A stretch of DNA of 63,830 nucleotides from JBFWUM01 sp050247255 (GCA_050247255.1 JBFWUM010000024.1:1-63830), one strand, 5' to 3'. Counted from the first letter of the stretch, positions 19,959 to 29,001 are shown. Notes: generated by a model not told the origin, from the letters alone. Numbers and translations are program-made.

Positions 19959-22184
19959 ATGGACCGCGAACTGCTCATCGAGATCGGATGCGAGGAGATC
20001 CCGGCCGGCTGGCTGCCCGGGCTGACCGCGCAGATTGCGCGCCACCTCGACGCGCGGCTGAAGGAATTCCGGCTGCCGGCCGACCGGCCCGCCGAAGGCT
20101 ACAGCACGCCGCGCCGGCTGACGGCGCGGGTCGCCAAGCTGGCCGAGCGGCAGACCGACTTCGAGGAACTGGTCACCGGGCCGCCCGTGTCGGCGGCGTT
20201 CAAGCCGGACGGCGAGCCGACGCCCGCCGCCGTCGGGTTTGCGAAGAAGTACGGCGTCGACGTCGGCGCCCTCGAACGCAGCGAGACGGCGAAGGGCACC
20301 TACCTCGCCTATCGCGTCAAGCAGCGCGGCAAGGCGACCGTCGATGTGCTCGGCGACGTCCTCGGCGGGCTGCTGCGCGACTTCAGCTTCCCGAAGCAGA
20401 TGCGGTGGGACGCCTACCTCGAGGACGGCAAGGGCGATCTGGTGTTCGCGCGGCCGATCCGCTGGCTCGTCCTGCTCTACGGCGGGCGCGTCGTGCCGTT
20501 CGTCATCCGGCGGGCCGAGAACGCGCAAGGACCGCTGGTGCAGGACATTCGCACCGCCGCCAACACCTACGGCCACCGCTTCCTGACGACGAGCGGCCGC
20601 GCCGGCCGGGCGATCAAGATCAAGACGTTCGAGGACTACCAGTCGCGACTGACGGAGAACTTCGTCATCCTCGACCGGGCTGAGCGCGAGTCGAAGATCC
20701 GCCGCGAGCTCGAGATGCACGCCCGCAAGCTCGCCGGCCGGGTCTCGGCGCTGGTGGCCTCGCAGTCGTCGCTCCTGCAGGAGGTGCCCGACCTGGTCGA
20801 GTATCCGGCGGTCGTCGCCGGCCACTACCCGGTCGAGTTCCTCCAGCTGCCGGAGGAGGTGCTGACGACGACGATGATCCACCACCAGCACTACTTCCCC
20901 GTGGTGGATGACGAGGGGAAGCTGAAGCCGGCGTTCCTGGCCGTCACCAACATGCAGGCCGAGCGGCCGGAGATCATCGCCCGCAACAACGAGCGGGTGC
21001 TGACGGCGCGGCTGCGTGATGCCCGCTTCTTCTACGACGAAGACCGCAAGGCCACGCTCGAGTCGCGGATCGCTCGGCTCTCGACCATCCTGTTCCACAA
21101 GAAGCTCGGCTCCTACAAGGAGAAGGCCGAGCGCGTGGCGGCGCTGGCGCGCTGGATCGCCGCCGAGGCGCTGCAGCAACCGGGCAGCGCGGGCGCCGCC
21201 GAGCAGGCGGGCCGGTTGTGCAAGGCCGACCTTGCGACCGACATGGTTCGTGAGCTCACCGAGCTCCAGGGAACCATGGGCGGCATCTACACGCGCGAGG
21301 AAGGACTGCCGGAGGAGGTCTGGAAGGCGATCTACTTCCATTACCTGCCGATCGGCGTTGAGGCCGACGCGCCGCCATCGCGGCAGCAGCTTGGCCCCGC
21401 CGCGGTCACGTGGGCTGCCGTGGCGCTGGCCGACAAGCTCGACTCGGTGGTGGGGATGTTCACCGCCGGCGAGCGGCCGACCGGCTCGCGCGACCCGCTC
21501 GGGCTGCGCCGCCAGGCACAGGGCGTCGTGAAGATCCTCGCCGACCTGCCGGCGCTGACCGGACTCGACCTCAAGGTGCAGCTCGGGCCGCTCGTGGAAC
21601 GGGCCGCGCAGCCGTTCGGCCCCTCGACTGCGCTCGGGGCAGGAGGCGAAGAGTGGCGTGCGCCGCTGGCCACCTTCATGGCCGATCGGTTGGCCTACCT
21701 GCTCGAGCAGCGCGGCTTCGACGTGCGCAGCGTGCGCGCGGTGATGGCCGGCGGCATCGAGGCGACGAGCCCGCTCGAAGCGCGTCTCAAGCTCGAGGCG
21801 CTGGCGCAGATGTCGGGCTCCGAGGCGCTGCTGGGAGTGGCGACGCTGCTGAAGCGCGTGAAGAACATCACCAAGACCGTGCCGCCAGGAGAGGCGGAAC
21901 TGAGGTTCCGCAGCTACGAAGAGGTGCTGGTCGAGCCGGCGGAGAAGGCGTTGGTGACCGCACTTGTGGGTGCAGCGGCCATTCGCCGGCACGCGGCCGC
22001 GGCCGACTACGCGCCGGCGTTCCGCGAGATTGCGTCGCTGCAGCCGGTGGTCGCAAAGTTTTTTGACGATGTGCTCGTCATGGCCGAGGACGAGACGCTG
22101 CGCGCGGCGCGGCTGGGCCTGGTGGCGAGCCTGCGTGACTTGATTCTCGAGATCGCGGACATATCCGAGATCGCGAACGATTGA
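19959..22184 (+). CDS. glyS: Glycyl-tRNA synthetase, beta subunit
   Basis: 741 aa, somewhat longer than the usual 690-720. The N-terminus LLIEIGCEEIPAGWLPG, RPIRWLVLLYGGRVVPF, the HD-like region (MIHHQHYFPVVDDEGKL, FFYDEDRKATLESR, YTREEGLPEEVW) and a C-terminal anticodon-binding helical domain (RVKNI ... EPAEKAL) are as expected. Two short palindromic sequences are embedded in frame: 21619-21640, giving GPSTALGAGG, and 21894-21918, giving EAELRFRSYE. They may account for some of the extra length. The stop codon lies inside the GAATTGAC repeat that leads into ppdK. Confidence 0.96.
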   Translation: MDRELLIEIGCEEIPAGWLPGLTAQIARHLDARLKEFRLPADRPAEGYSTPRRLTARVAKLAERQTDFEELVTGPPVSAAFKPDGEPTPAAVGFAKKYGVDVGALERSETAKGTYLAYRVKQRGKATVDVLGDVLGGLLRDFSFPKQMRWDAYLEDGKGDLVFARPIRWLVLLYGGRVVPFVIRRAENAQGPLVQDIRTAANTYGHRFLTTSGRAGRAIKIKTFEDYQSRLTENFVILDRAERESKIRRELEMHARKLAGRVSALVASQSSLLQEVPDLVEYPAVVAGHYPVEFLQLPEEVLTTTMIHHQHYFPVVDDEGKLKPAFLAVTNMQAERPEIIARNNERVLTARLRDARFFYDEDRKATLESRIARLSTILFHKKLGSYKEKAERVAALARWIAAEALQQPGSAGAAEQAGRLCKADLATDMVRELTELQGTMGGIYTREEGLPEEVWKAIYFHYLPIGVEADAPPSRQQLGPAAVTWAAVALADKLDSVVGMFTAGERPTGSRDPLGLRRQAQGVVKILADLPALTGLDLKVQLGPLVERAAQPFGPSTALGAGGEEWRAPLATFMADRLAYLLEQRGFDVRSVRAVMAGGIEATSPLEARLKLEALAQMSGSEALLGVATLLKRVKNITKTVPPGEAELRFRSYEEVLVEPAEKALVTALVGAAAIRRHAAAADYAPAFREIASLQPVVAKFFDDVLVMAEDETLRAARLGLVASLRDLILEIADISEIAND
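21619..21640. repeat. Imperfect palindrome within glyS (TCGA-type)
   Basis: GCCCC(T)CGA-CTGCGC-TCGGGGC: an 8-bp stem with one bulge. It encodes a low-complexity GPSTALGAGG insert near residue 555, between two conserved helices of GlyS. It looks like a mobile mini-palindrome that landed in frame; it occurs only once in this window. Confidence 0.5.
21894..21918. repeat. GCGGAAC palindrome within glyS
   Basis: GCGGAAC-TGAG-GTTCCGC followed by AGCTACG. Its reverse complement matches 31651-31675 in rarA over 25 bases with one mismatch (in the loop). Confidence 0.65.
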
Positions 22185-22210
22185 CGAATTGACGAATTGA
22201 CGGAGTGACG
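22180..22210. repeat. 8-bp tandem repeat spanning the glyS stop and ppdK start
   Basis: ATTGACG, AATTGACG, AATTGACG, GAGTGACG. The glyS stop TGA (22182-22184) is within unit 1 and the ppdK GTG start (22205) within unit 4, so the repeat supplies both signals. Confidence 0.85.
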
Positions 22211-24949
22211 GATTTGGCGAAGAAGGTTGCGAAGAAGAAGGTGGCGAAGAAGGCGGGGAAGTACGTCTACCTGTTCGGCCGCAAGACCGACGGCAACGGG
22301 GGGATGAAGCCGCTGCTCGGCGGCAAGGGGGCCAATCTCGCCGAGATGTGCCGCATCGGCCTGCCGGTCCCGCCCGGCTTCACCATCACCACCGACGTCT
22401 GCACCTACTACTACGCCAACAGGCGGACCTACCCGGCCTCGCTGAAGGCGCAGATGCAGGCCGGTATCTCCTCCATCGAGCAGCAGACGAAGAAGAAGTT
22501 CGGCGACGTGAAGAACCCGCTGCTCGTCTCGGTGCGGTCGGGCGCGCGCGACTCGATGCCGGGGATGATGGACACGATCCTCAACCTCGGGCTGAACGAC
22601 CAGACGGTCGAGGCGCTGGCGCGCAAGACCGGCAACCCGCGGTTCGCCTGGGATTGCTACCGCCGCTTCATCCAGATGTATGGCGACGTCGTGCTCGGCG
22701 TGCAGAAGCGCCCAGGCGAGGACCACGAGCCGTTCGAAACGGTCATCGAGGGACTGAAGCACGAGCGGTATCACGCGGACATCGAGGACACGAAGCTCAC
22801 CGCCGAGGACCTGCAGGAACTGGTCGTCCGGTTCAAGGCGCTGGTGAAGGAGCGCTCGGGCCACGCGTTCCCGGCCTCGCCGTGGGATCAGCTGATGGGG
22901 GCCGTCGGCGCCGTGTTCGGCTCCTGGATGAACGACCGCGCCATCGTCTACCGCCGCAAGTACAACATCCCGTCCGAGTGGGGCACCGCCGTCAACGTGC
23001 AGGCGATGGTCTACGGCAACACCGGGGATGAGTCCGGGTCGGGCGTGGCGTTCACGCGCAACCCGGCCAACGGCAACAAGGAGTTCTACGGCGAGTTCCT
23101 GATCAACGCGCAGGGCGAGGACGTGGTCGCCGGCGTGCGCACCCCCGAGCCGGTGGCGGAGCTGAAGAAGCAGATGCCGAAGGCGTACCACGAGCTGGAG
23201 CGTATTCGGCAGACGCTCGAGAAGCACTTCAAGGACGTGCAGGACTTCGAGTTCACCATCGAGGACGGCGTCGTCTACATGCTGCAGACGCGTAACGGCA
23301 AGCGCACGGCGATGGCGGCGCTGAAGTTCTCGATGGACATGCAAAAGGAGCGGCTGATCGACTGGAAGACCGCGATCATGCGGAACCCGGCTGATCAGCT
23401 CGACCAGCTGCTGGCGCCGGTGTTCGACACCAGCGAGGTGGCGAAGGTCGATGCGATCGCGACCGGTCTGCCGGCCGGCCCGGGCGCGGCGTCGGGACAG
23501 GTCTACCTGAACGCCGATCGCGCGGTGACCGCGGCGGAGAAGGGGCAGCAGGTGCTGCTCGTCCGCGTCGAGACGTCGCCCGAAGACCTGCGCGGCATGA
23601 TCGCGGCCGAAGGCATCCTGACCGCCCGCGGCGGCGTGTCGTCGCACGCCGCGCTCGTCGCCCGGCAGATGGGCAAGGTCTGCGTCTGCGGCGCCGCGGC
23701 GGTGGACGTGAGCTATCAGGACCGCACGGTCACCGTGCAGGGGAAGACCTACAAGGAAGGCGACTGGATGTCGATCGACGGCACGGCCGGCAAGGTGTTT
23801 GCGGGCCAGGTCAAGACGGCGCCGTCGGAGATCGTCGCCGGCCTCATCGACGGTGACGAGGCGGCGAAGAAGACCGAGAAGTTCAAGAGCTTCCAGCAGC
23901 TGATGAAGTGGTGCGACCAGGCGACGCGCATGGGCGTCCGCACCAACGCCGACACGCCCGAGCAGGCGCGCAATGCGATTGCGTTCGGCGCGACCGGCAT
24001 CGGCCTCTGCCGCACGGAGCACATGTTCTTCGAGGGTGACCGCATCGACGCCATGCGCGAGATGATCCTCGCCGAGACCGAGGACGTGCGCCGCGATGCG
24101 CTGTCGAAGCTGCTGCCGTACCAGCGCGAGGACTTTGCCGGCATCTTCCGCGCGCTCAACGGCTATCCGGCGACCATCCGCTTCCTCGACCCGCCGCTGC
24201 ACGAGTTCCTGCCGAACACCCAGGAGCAGCAGGCGGAGCTTGCCAAGAAACTCGGTGTGACCGCGCACCACATTCACGCACGGGTGGAGCAACTGCACGA
24301 GTTCAACCCGATGCTCGGGTTCCGCGGCTGCCGCCTCGGCATCGGCTACCCCGAGATCTCCGAGATGCAGGCGCGCGCCGTGTTCGAGGCGGCGGCGCTG
24401 GTGCAGAAGGAAGGCATCAAGGTGCGGCCGGAGATCATGATCCCGCTCGTCGGCTTCAAGCGCGAGCTCGACCTGCAGCTCGAGGTCGTGCACCGCGTCG
24501 CCCGCGAGGTGCAGGCCGAGCAGAAGGTGAAGCTGAGCTACCTGGTCGGCACGATGATCGAGGTGCCGCGCGGGGCGCTCACCGCCGACGAGATCGCCCA
24601 GTCGGCGGAGTTCTTCAGCTTCGGCACCAACGACCTGACGCAGACCGCGCTCGGCATGTCGCGCGACGACTCGGGCTCGTTCCTGCCGCAGTACGCCGAG
24701 CTCGAGATCATGCCCAAGAACCCGTTCGCGACCATCGATGCCTCGGGCGTCGGCCAGCTGGTGCAGATCGCGGTGGAGAAGGGGCGCAAGGGCCGGCCCG
24801 GGATCAAGCTCGGGATCTGTGGTGAGCACGGCGGCGACCCGGCGTCGATCCAGTTCTTCGAGAAGGTCGGGCTGGACTACGTGAGCTGCTCGCCGTTCCG
24901 CGTCCCGGTGGCGCGGCTGGCCGCAGCGCAGGCGGCCCTCAAGGGTTGA
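22205..24949 (+). CDS. ppdK: Pyruvate, phosphate dikinase
   Basis: 914 aa. Reversibly makes PEP from pyruvate, ATP and phosphate. The N-terminal ATP-grasp domain (GGKGANLAEMCRIGLPVPPGF, VRSGARDSMPGMMDTILNLG) is followed by the swivelling phospho-His domain (TARGGVSSHAALVARQMGK, about residue 480). The C-terminal PEP/pyruvate TIM barrel carries GIGLCRTEHMFF, SFGTNDLTQTALG and the catalytic Cys in GICGEHGGDP. The N-terminus has an extra Lys-rich segment (AKKVAKKKVAKKAGK) before the domain proper. GTG 22205 is the likely start; TTG 22214 is an alternative. The stop overlaps the corA-like TTG start. Confidence 0.96.
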   Translation: MTDLAKKVAKKKVAKKAGKYVYLFGRKTDGNGGMKPLLGGKGANLAEMCRIGLPVPPGFTITTDVCTYYYANRRTYPASLKAQMQAGISSIEQQTKKKFGDVKNPLLVSVRSGARDSMPGMMDTILNLGLNDQTVEALARKTGNPRFAWDCYRRFIQMYGDVVLGVQKRPGEDHEPFETVIEGLKHERYHADIEDTKLTAEDLQELVVRFKALVKERSGHAFPASPWDQLMGAVGAVFGSWMNDRAIVYRRKYNIPSEWGTAVNVQAMVYGNTGDESGSGVAFTRNPANGNKEFYGEFLINAQGEDVVAGVRTPEPVAELKKQMPKAYHELERIRQTLEKHFKDVQDFEFTIEDGVVYMLQTRNGKRTAMAALKFSMDMQKERLIDWKTAIMRNPADQLDQLLAPVFDTSEVAKVDAIATGLPAGPGAASGQVYLNADRAVTAAEKGQQVLLVRVETSPEDLRGMIAAEGILTARGGVSSHAALVARQMGKVCVCGAAAVDVSYQDRTVTVQGKTYKEGDWMSIDGTAGKVFAGQVKTAPSEIVAGLIDGDEAAKKTEKFKSFQQLMKWCDQATRMGVRTNADTPEQARNAIAFGATGIGLCRTEHMFFEGDRIDAMREMILAETEDVRRDALSKLLPYQREDFAGIFRALNGYPATIRFLDPPLHEFLPNTQEQQAELAKKLGVTAHHIHARVEQLHEFNPMLGFRGCRLGIGYPEISEMQARAVFEAAALVQKEGIKVRPEIMIPLVGFKRELDLQLEVVHRVAREVQAEQKVKLSYLVGTMIEVPRGALTADEIAQSAEFFSFGTNDLTQTALGMSRDDSGSFLPQYAELEIMPKNPFATIDASGVGQLVQIAVEKGRKGRPGIKLGICGEHGGDPASIQFFEKVGLDYVSCSPFRVPVARLAAAQAALKG

Positions 24950-25911
24950 TCAACGTCTTCGTTCACCAGAACGGCGACACACGCACAGCCGATCGGGTCG
25001 AGCCGGCATGGCTCGACCCGGCCTCCGGCGTCACGCTCTGGGTGGACATCGTGGAGCCGTCGGCCGAGGACGGCCGCCTGCTGGCCGACACCTTCCACGT
25101 CCACCCGCTGTCCATCGAAGACGCCCTCAGCGCGATCCACCATCCGAAGATCGAGCAGTACAAGGGATATCTCTACCTGATCCTGCACGGCATCGACGTC
25201 CAGGAGGGGCGGCGCGAGTTCGCCACGCGCGACGTCGATTTCTTCCTCGGGCCCAACTACCTGGTGACGGTGCACGACGGCGCGTCGCGCAGCATCCGCC
25301 GGGTCCGCGAGATCTGCGGGCAGCACGAAAGCGTCCTCGCCGAAGGCCCGGTCGCGCTGCTGCACCGCATTGTCGACCAGATGGTCGACCACTATCGGCC
25401 CGAGATCGATCGCATCGAGGAGCTGATGGACGAGGTGGAGGAGACGGCCATCGTCTCGCCGCACACCTCGCTTGTCCGGGAGATCCTCGGGTTGAAGCGT
25501 GACCTCGCCGGCCTGCGCCGCGTTGTCATTCCGCAGCGTGACGCCCTGGCGCGGCTGGCGCGCCGCGAGTATCCGCAAATCAACGAGGAGATGACCTACC
25601 GCTTCCGCGACGTCTACGACAACCTGGTCCGGATCTCCGAGGAGGCGGCGCTGTTCCAGGATCGGGTGACCGGCATCCTCGACGCCCACCTGTCGGCGGT
25701 GTCGAACCGGTTGAACGAGGTGATGCGGGTGCTGACGGTGATGTCGACCATCTTCCTGCCGCTGACGGTGCTGACCGGGATGTGGGGCATGAACGTGCCG
25801 CTGCCGCACTTTCCTGGCGGCGAGCCGGTGCAGTTCTGGGTGGTCGGCGCGCTGATGCTCGGCATCTCTGCGGCGATGCTGCTCATGTTCCGCCGCAAGG
25901 GCTGGTTCTGA
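24946..25911 (+). CDS. corA: CorA-family magnesium/divalent-cation transporter
   Basis: 321 aa from TTG 24946, overlapping the ppdK stop. A cytoplasmic funnel domain with a long coiled helix (about residues 150-255) precedes two C-terminal transmembrane segments (about 262-283 and 295-315). The signature loop MWGMNVP contains the GMN motif of the Mg2+ selectivity filter. Pentameric inner-membrane channel. Its stop (TGA) shares a base with the mutL ATG. Confidence 0.93.
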   Translation: MINVFVHQNGDTRTADRVEPAWLDPASGVTLWVDIVEPSAEDGRLLADTFHVHPLSIEDALSAIHHPKIEQYKGYLYLILHGIDVQEGRREFATRDVDFFLGPNYLVTVHDGASRSIRRVREICGQHESVLAEGPVALLHRIVDQMVDHYRPEIDRIEELMDEVEETAIVSPHTSLVREILGLKRDLAGLRRVVIPQRDALARLARREYPQINEEMTYRFRDVYDNLVRISEEAALFQDRVTGILDAHLSAVSNRLNEVMRVLTVMSTIFLPLTVLTGMWGMNVPLPHFPGGEPVQFWVVGALMLGISAAMLLMFRRKGWF

Positions 25912-27704
25912 TGGGGAAGATCCAGCGGCTGCCTACGGACCTGGCCAACCAGATTGCCGCCGGCGAGGTGGTCGAGCGGCCGGCGTCGGTCATCAAGGAG
26001 CTGGTCGAGAACGCCATCGACGCCGGAGCCCGGCGCGTCGCGATCACCGTGGAACTGGGCGGCAAGAAGTCGATCCGTGTCGAGGACGATGGCGAGGGGA
26101 TGACGCCCGAGGACGCCCGGCTCGCGATCGAGCGTCACGCGACCAGCAAGATCCGCCACGCCGACGACCTCGCGGCGATCGCCACCCTCGGGTTCCGCGG
26201 CGAAGCGCTGCCGAGCATTGCATCGGTCTCGCACTTCACGCTCCGCACCCGGGCGCGCGGCAGCGCCTCGGGGACCGAGATCCGCGTCAACGGCGGCGCC
26301 GTCGCCTCCGAAATGGAAGTCGGGATGGGGGAGGGGACGACCATCGAGGTGGCCGACGTCTTCTACAACCTGCCGGCGCGCCGGAAGTTCCTGAAGTCGG
26401 ATGCCGCCGAGGCGGCCCAGGTGTCGCGCATCGTCACGCAGCTGGCGCTCTGCTACCCCGAGATCGGCGTCACGCTGACGAGCTCCGGCCGCAAGGTCGT
26501 GCAGTGCCCGCCGGTGACGACGTTGCGCGACCGCCTTTACCAGCTGTACGGCGACCGAAGCGACCTGATCGAGGTGAAGCGCGACCGCGGCGACGTCAAG
26601 GTGCTCGGCTACGTGGCCGCCCTCGCCGAGCAGGGACCGACGCGCGGCCCCCAGAACATCTTCGTCAACCGCCGCATCGTCAAGGACCGGACCATTGCGC
26701 ACGCGATTATCGACGCCTACAGCGTGGCGTCGATCAAGGAGCGCAGCCCCGAAGTGCACCTGTTCATCGAGATGCCGCACGATGCGGTCGACGTGAACGT
26801 CCATCCGACGAAGGCCGAGGTCCGCTTCCGCGACCAGTCGTACATCCACGAGATCATTCGCCGCGCGCTTGGCGACGCGCTGGGGCGCGGACCGGCCCCC
26901 GAACTCCAGCTGCGTCCCGACGCTGTCGTGCAGGGCCTGCCGTCGACGCTGCCGCTGCCGCACGCGTACCCGACGACGTTTCCCAGTCGATGGACAGCAC
27001 CGACACCCGAAGGAGCGATAGCACCAACGAGCGAGAGTGCTATAGCACCGACGGACGCCAGTGCTATAGCACCGACGAGTACTGGTGCTATAGCACCGAC
27101 GCATGCCGGTGCTGTTGGTGCCGGCATCAAGCCAATGATGGCCCTCGGCCAGTTCCGCGACACGTTCATCATCGCCGTGGACGAGGAGGGGATCGCGATC
27201 ATCGATCAGCACGTTGCCCACGAGCGCGTGCTGTTCGAGCGGATCACCCAGCGGCTGACCGGCGGACGGATGGAGAGCCAGCGGCTGTTGACGCCGCTGC
27301 TCGTCGAGCTGCCGGCCAGCGGGCGTCAGGCGCTGGTGTCGCATGCGGCCGATCTCGATCGCCTGGGCTTCGAGGTGGAGGAGTTCGGCGGCGACACGCT
27401 GCGGGTGGCGGCGTATCCGGCGGTGCTGCGGCGCGAGGACGTGGAGCCGGCGGTGCGCGCGCTCGCCGACGATCTCGAGGGACTGGACAAGGGCTCGCGC
27501 GTCGAAGAGGCGATCAAGCAGATCGCGGCGACGATGGCGTGCCACGCCGCGGTGAAGGCGAACTATCCGCTGACGCCCGAGAAGATGGCGCACATCCTCG
27601 ACGAGCTGCGGCAGACGGCGTATTCGACGATCTGCCCGCACGGCCGCCCGGTGATGCTGCGGCTCACGCGGCGAGAGGTTGAGAAAAACTTTCAGCGGAT
27701 TTAA
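25911..27704 (+). CDS. mutL: DNA mismatch repair protein MutL
   Basis: 597 aa. The N-terminal GHKL ATPase domain has ANQIAAGEVVERPASVIKEL, DDGEGM, HATSKI and TLGFRGEALPSIASV (residues 10-105), then a transducer domain ending NVHPTKAEVRF (about 300). The linker (about 340-410) is an octapeptide repeat of the type AIAPTxxx, encoded by a 24-bp tandem repeat. The C-terminal dimerisation domain begins ALGQFRDTFIIAVDEEGIAIIDQHVAHERVLFE-like (DQHVAHERVLFE, about 430) and ends ICPHGRPVMLRL. I do not see the DQHAx2Ex4E endonuclease motif in clean form: DQHVAHERVLFE is the family's conserved block, so endonuclease activity is plausible but unproven. Confidence 0.96.
   Translation: MGKIQRLPTDLANQIAAGEVVERPASVIKELVENAIDAGARRVAITVELGGKKSIRVEDDGEGMTPEDARLAIERHATSKIRHADDLAAIATLGFRGEALPSIASVSHFTLRTRARGSASGTEIRVNGGAVASEMEVGMGEGTTIEVADVFYNLPARRKFLKSDAAEAAQVSRIVTQLALCYPEIGVTLTSSGRKVVQCPPVTTLRDRLYQLYGDRSDLIEVKRDRGDVKVLGYVAALAEQGPTRGPQNIFVNRRIVKDRTIAHAIIDAYSVASIKERSPEVHLFIEMPHDAVDVNVHPTKAEVRFRDQSYIHEIIRRALGDALGRGPAPELQLRPDAVVQGLPSTLPLPHAYPTTFPSRWTAPTPEGAIAPTSESAIAPTDASAIAPTSTGAIAPTHAGAVGAGIKPMMALGQFRDTFIIAVDEEGIAIIDQHVAHERVLFERITQRLTGGRMESQRLLTPLLVELPASGRQALVSHAADLDRLGFEVEEFGGDTLRVAAYPAVLRREDVEPAVRALADDLEGLDKGSRVEEAIKQIAATMACHAAVKANYPLTPEKMAHILDELRQTAYSTICPHGRPVMLRLTRREVEKNFQRI
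26989..27120. repeat. 24-bp palindromic tandem repeat in the mutL linker
   Basis: About six units in strict 24-bp register. Three contain the perfect palindrome GTGCTATAGCAC (27037-27048, 27061-27072, 27085-27096). Variants sit at 27013-27024 and 27109-27120, and a fragment at 26989-27000. Between palindromes, ACCGACG-type sequence is also repeated. Translated, it gives an 8-residue repeat, Ala-Ile-Ala-Pro-Thr plus three variable residues. Unit number could vary between strains without shifting the frame. Confidence 0.9.
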
Positions 27705-27763
27705 TTGCTGAGTGAACTCGCCTCCATCGCCTGCCGATACTGCTTTCATAAGCGCAAGTTGGA

Positions 27764-27792
27764 TTGACACGACCTAGCCCGGCTGCTACAGT
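27764..27792 (+). promoter_or_regulatory. Strong sigma-70-type promoter upstream of the protease leader
   Basis: TTGACA (27764-27769), a 17-bp spacer and TACAGT (27787-27792). The start of transcription would be near 27799, leaving a leader of about 225 nt before the GTG at 28025. The rest of 27705-27798 holds nothing else I recognise. Confidence 0.65.
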
Positions 27793-27799
27793 GGGCTCG

Positions 27800-28024
27800 T
27801 AACTCACGACAATTGAACGGTTTAGCTCTGCATTTCTGGAAGGGTCGACCTCTTCCGGACCTGGCGGAGCCCCAAGCGAAATGGTGTGCGCCGCTCCCCG
27901 GCGCGCGCAAAGCTGTAAATCCCGCGCACGCGGGGTGGTTTAGCTGCCGAACTTGGAAAGATGCGGTGTCCGCCGGCATCCGCTGAAGGTCCCTGGTCCC
28001 CGGTAGCGGATTCGGAGCATCGTA
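27800..28024 (+). ncRNA. Structured 5' leader, possible riboswitch (GEMM-like 3' half)
   Basis: This 225-nt leader has several stable stems: CTGGAAG/CTTCCGG (about 27835-27862), GCGCCG-CTCCC-CGGCGC, CCCGC-GCAC-GCGGG (about 27921-27935), and ATCCGCT/AGCGGAT (27978-28011), the last just before the GTG start. The segment GCGCAAAGC ... stem ... GCTGCCGAA (27902-27952) resembles the 3' half of cyclic-dinucleotide (GEMM-I) aptamers, but the 5' AAACC half is not convincing. The word GGTTTAGCT occurs twice (27819, 27937). A regulatory RNA is likely; the ligand class is a guess. Confidence 0.35.
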
Positions 28025-28921
28025 GTGTCCGTCCGCCGCACGTTTGTCCTCTCCGGCCTCATCTTCTCCCTCGCCGCCCTGGCGTTCAGTTTCGGGTCGT
28101 GGACGACGCAGCGTGCCATGGCCGAGCAGCTGGCGCAGAACGAGGCGCGGCTGGCCGCGCTCAGCACGCAGTTCGCGCAGGGGACCGCGGGCAGCCGCCG
28201 CCATCCGGATGTCGTCGCCGCCGGCGGCGAGATGCCGGCCTCGCTGGTCGACGAGATCAAGCGGCAGATCCAGGCGGAGATGGGACTGCTGCCGGTGCAG
28301 CTGCTGCGCGACCGGCGGAACAGCTTCGTCGAGCTCAATGCCTACGACAACAACGGCAAGGCGAGCTACGGCACCGCCGGGTATCTCGGCAACGGCTACT
28401 TCATCACGGTGAAGCACGGCGTGGTGCCGCTCGACGAGCCGCCGGGGTCGACCCGCCGCTTCGAGGAGATCAAGCTGCGGATCAACGGCAAGGACGTCTC
28501 GGCGAAGCTGGTGGACAGCGGCGACGCGCCGGTGGAGGTGCACGCGGGCGACTGGGCCATCCTCAAGGTGCGCGGTGAGGTCGACCTGCCGCCGCTGCGC
28601 GTCAACACCAACTGGAGCTACGAGTTCGCGTCGCCGATCTTCCGTCTCGGCAACGACTACTCGAAGGGGATCATCCTCGCCACCGGCTACATCGGCCAGC
28701 GGACCGGCAACGGACTGGTGACGGCGCTGACCGACGGCCACCCGGGCGTCTCGGGCGGCGGCGTGCTCGACCAGACCGGGGACCTGGTCGGCATTCCCGT
28801 CGGCCGGATGCAGGGCGACTTCCGGTTCTCGTTCATCCTGCCGCTGCGCGACGAGATGTTCCGGACGGTGGAGGGCGCCTCGTTCGCCGCGGAAACGCTG
28901 GCGGCGAATACGGCGCACTAG
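28025..28921 (+). CDS. Membrane-anchored trypsin-like serine protease
   Basis: 298 aa from GTG 28025. One N-terminal transmembrane/signal segment (TFVLSGLIFSLAALAFSFG) is followed by an Ala/Gln-rich stalk (about residues 25-95) and a small S1-type protease domain. The triad is visible: His in FITVKHGVV (about 130), Asp in HAGDWAILKV (about 178) and Ser in DGHPGVSGGGVLD (about 247). There is no PDZ domain, so it is not a full DegP/HtrA protein. The active site would be periplasmic. It is preceded by a strong promoter and a long structured leader, unusual for this window, so its expression is probably controlled after transcription starts. Confidence 0.82.
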   Translation: MSVRRTFVLSGLIFSLAALAFSFGSWTTQRAMAEQLAQNEARLAALSTQFAQGTAGSRRHPDVVAAGGEMPASLVDEIKRQIQAEMGLLPVQLLRDRRNSFVELNAYDNNGKASYGTAGYLGNGYFITVKHGVVPLDEPPGSTRRFEEIKLRINGKDVSAKLVDSGDAPVEVHAGDWAILKVRGEVDLPPLRVNTNWSYEFASPIFRLGNDYSKGIILATGYIGQRTGNGLVTALTDGHPGVSGGGVLDQTGDLVGIPVGRMQGDFRFSFILPLRDEMFRTVEGASFAAETLAANTAH

Positions 28922-29001
28922 AGCGGCTCGTCCCAGCCCCTGCCCCCACTGTCTCTTGAGGGGGGGCGGACTCCGGCGCGGCCAGATAGCATAATCGCGC
29001 C

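Noticed and set aside
22007..24829. 940-aa minus-strand ORF opposite ppdK
   Set aside because: Antisense shadow; all conserved motifs lie in ppdK on the plus strand.
26989..27120. CRISPR-like or regulatory array separate from mutL
   Set aside because: The 24-bp units are in frame within mutL and translate to a regular octapeptide, so they belong to the gene, whatever else they do.
27800..28024. Firm call of a c-di-GMP riboswitch
   Set aside because: Only the 3' half resembles the consensus; the GCAAACC-type 5' half and GNRA loop are not convincing by eye.
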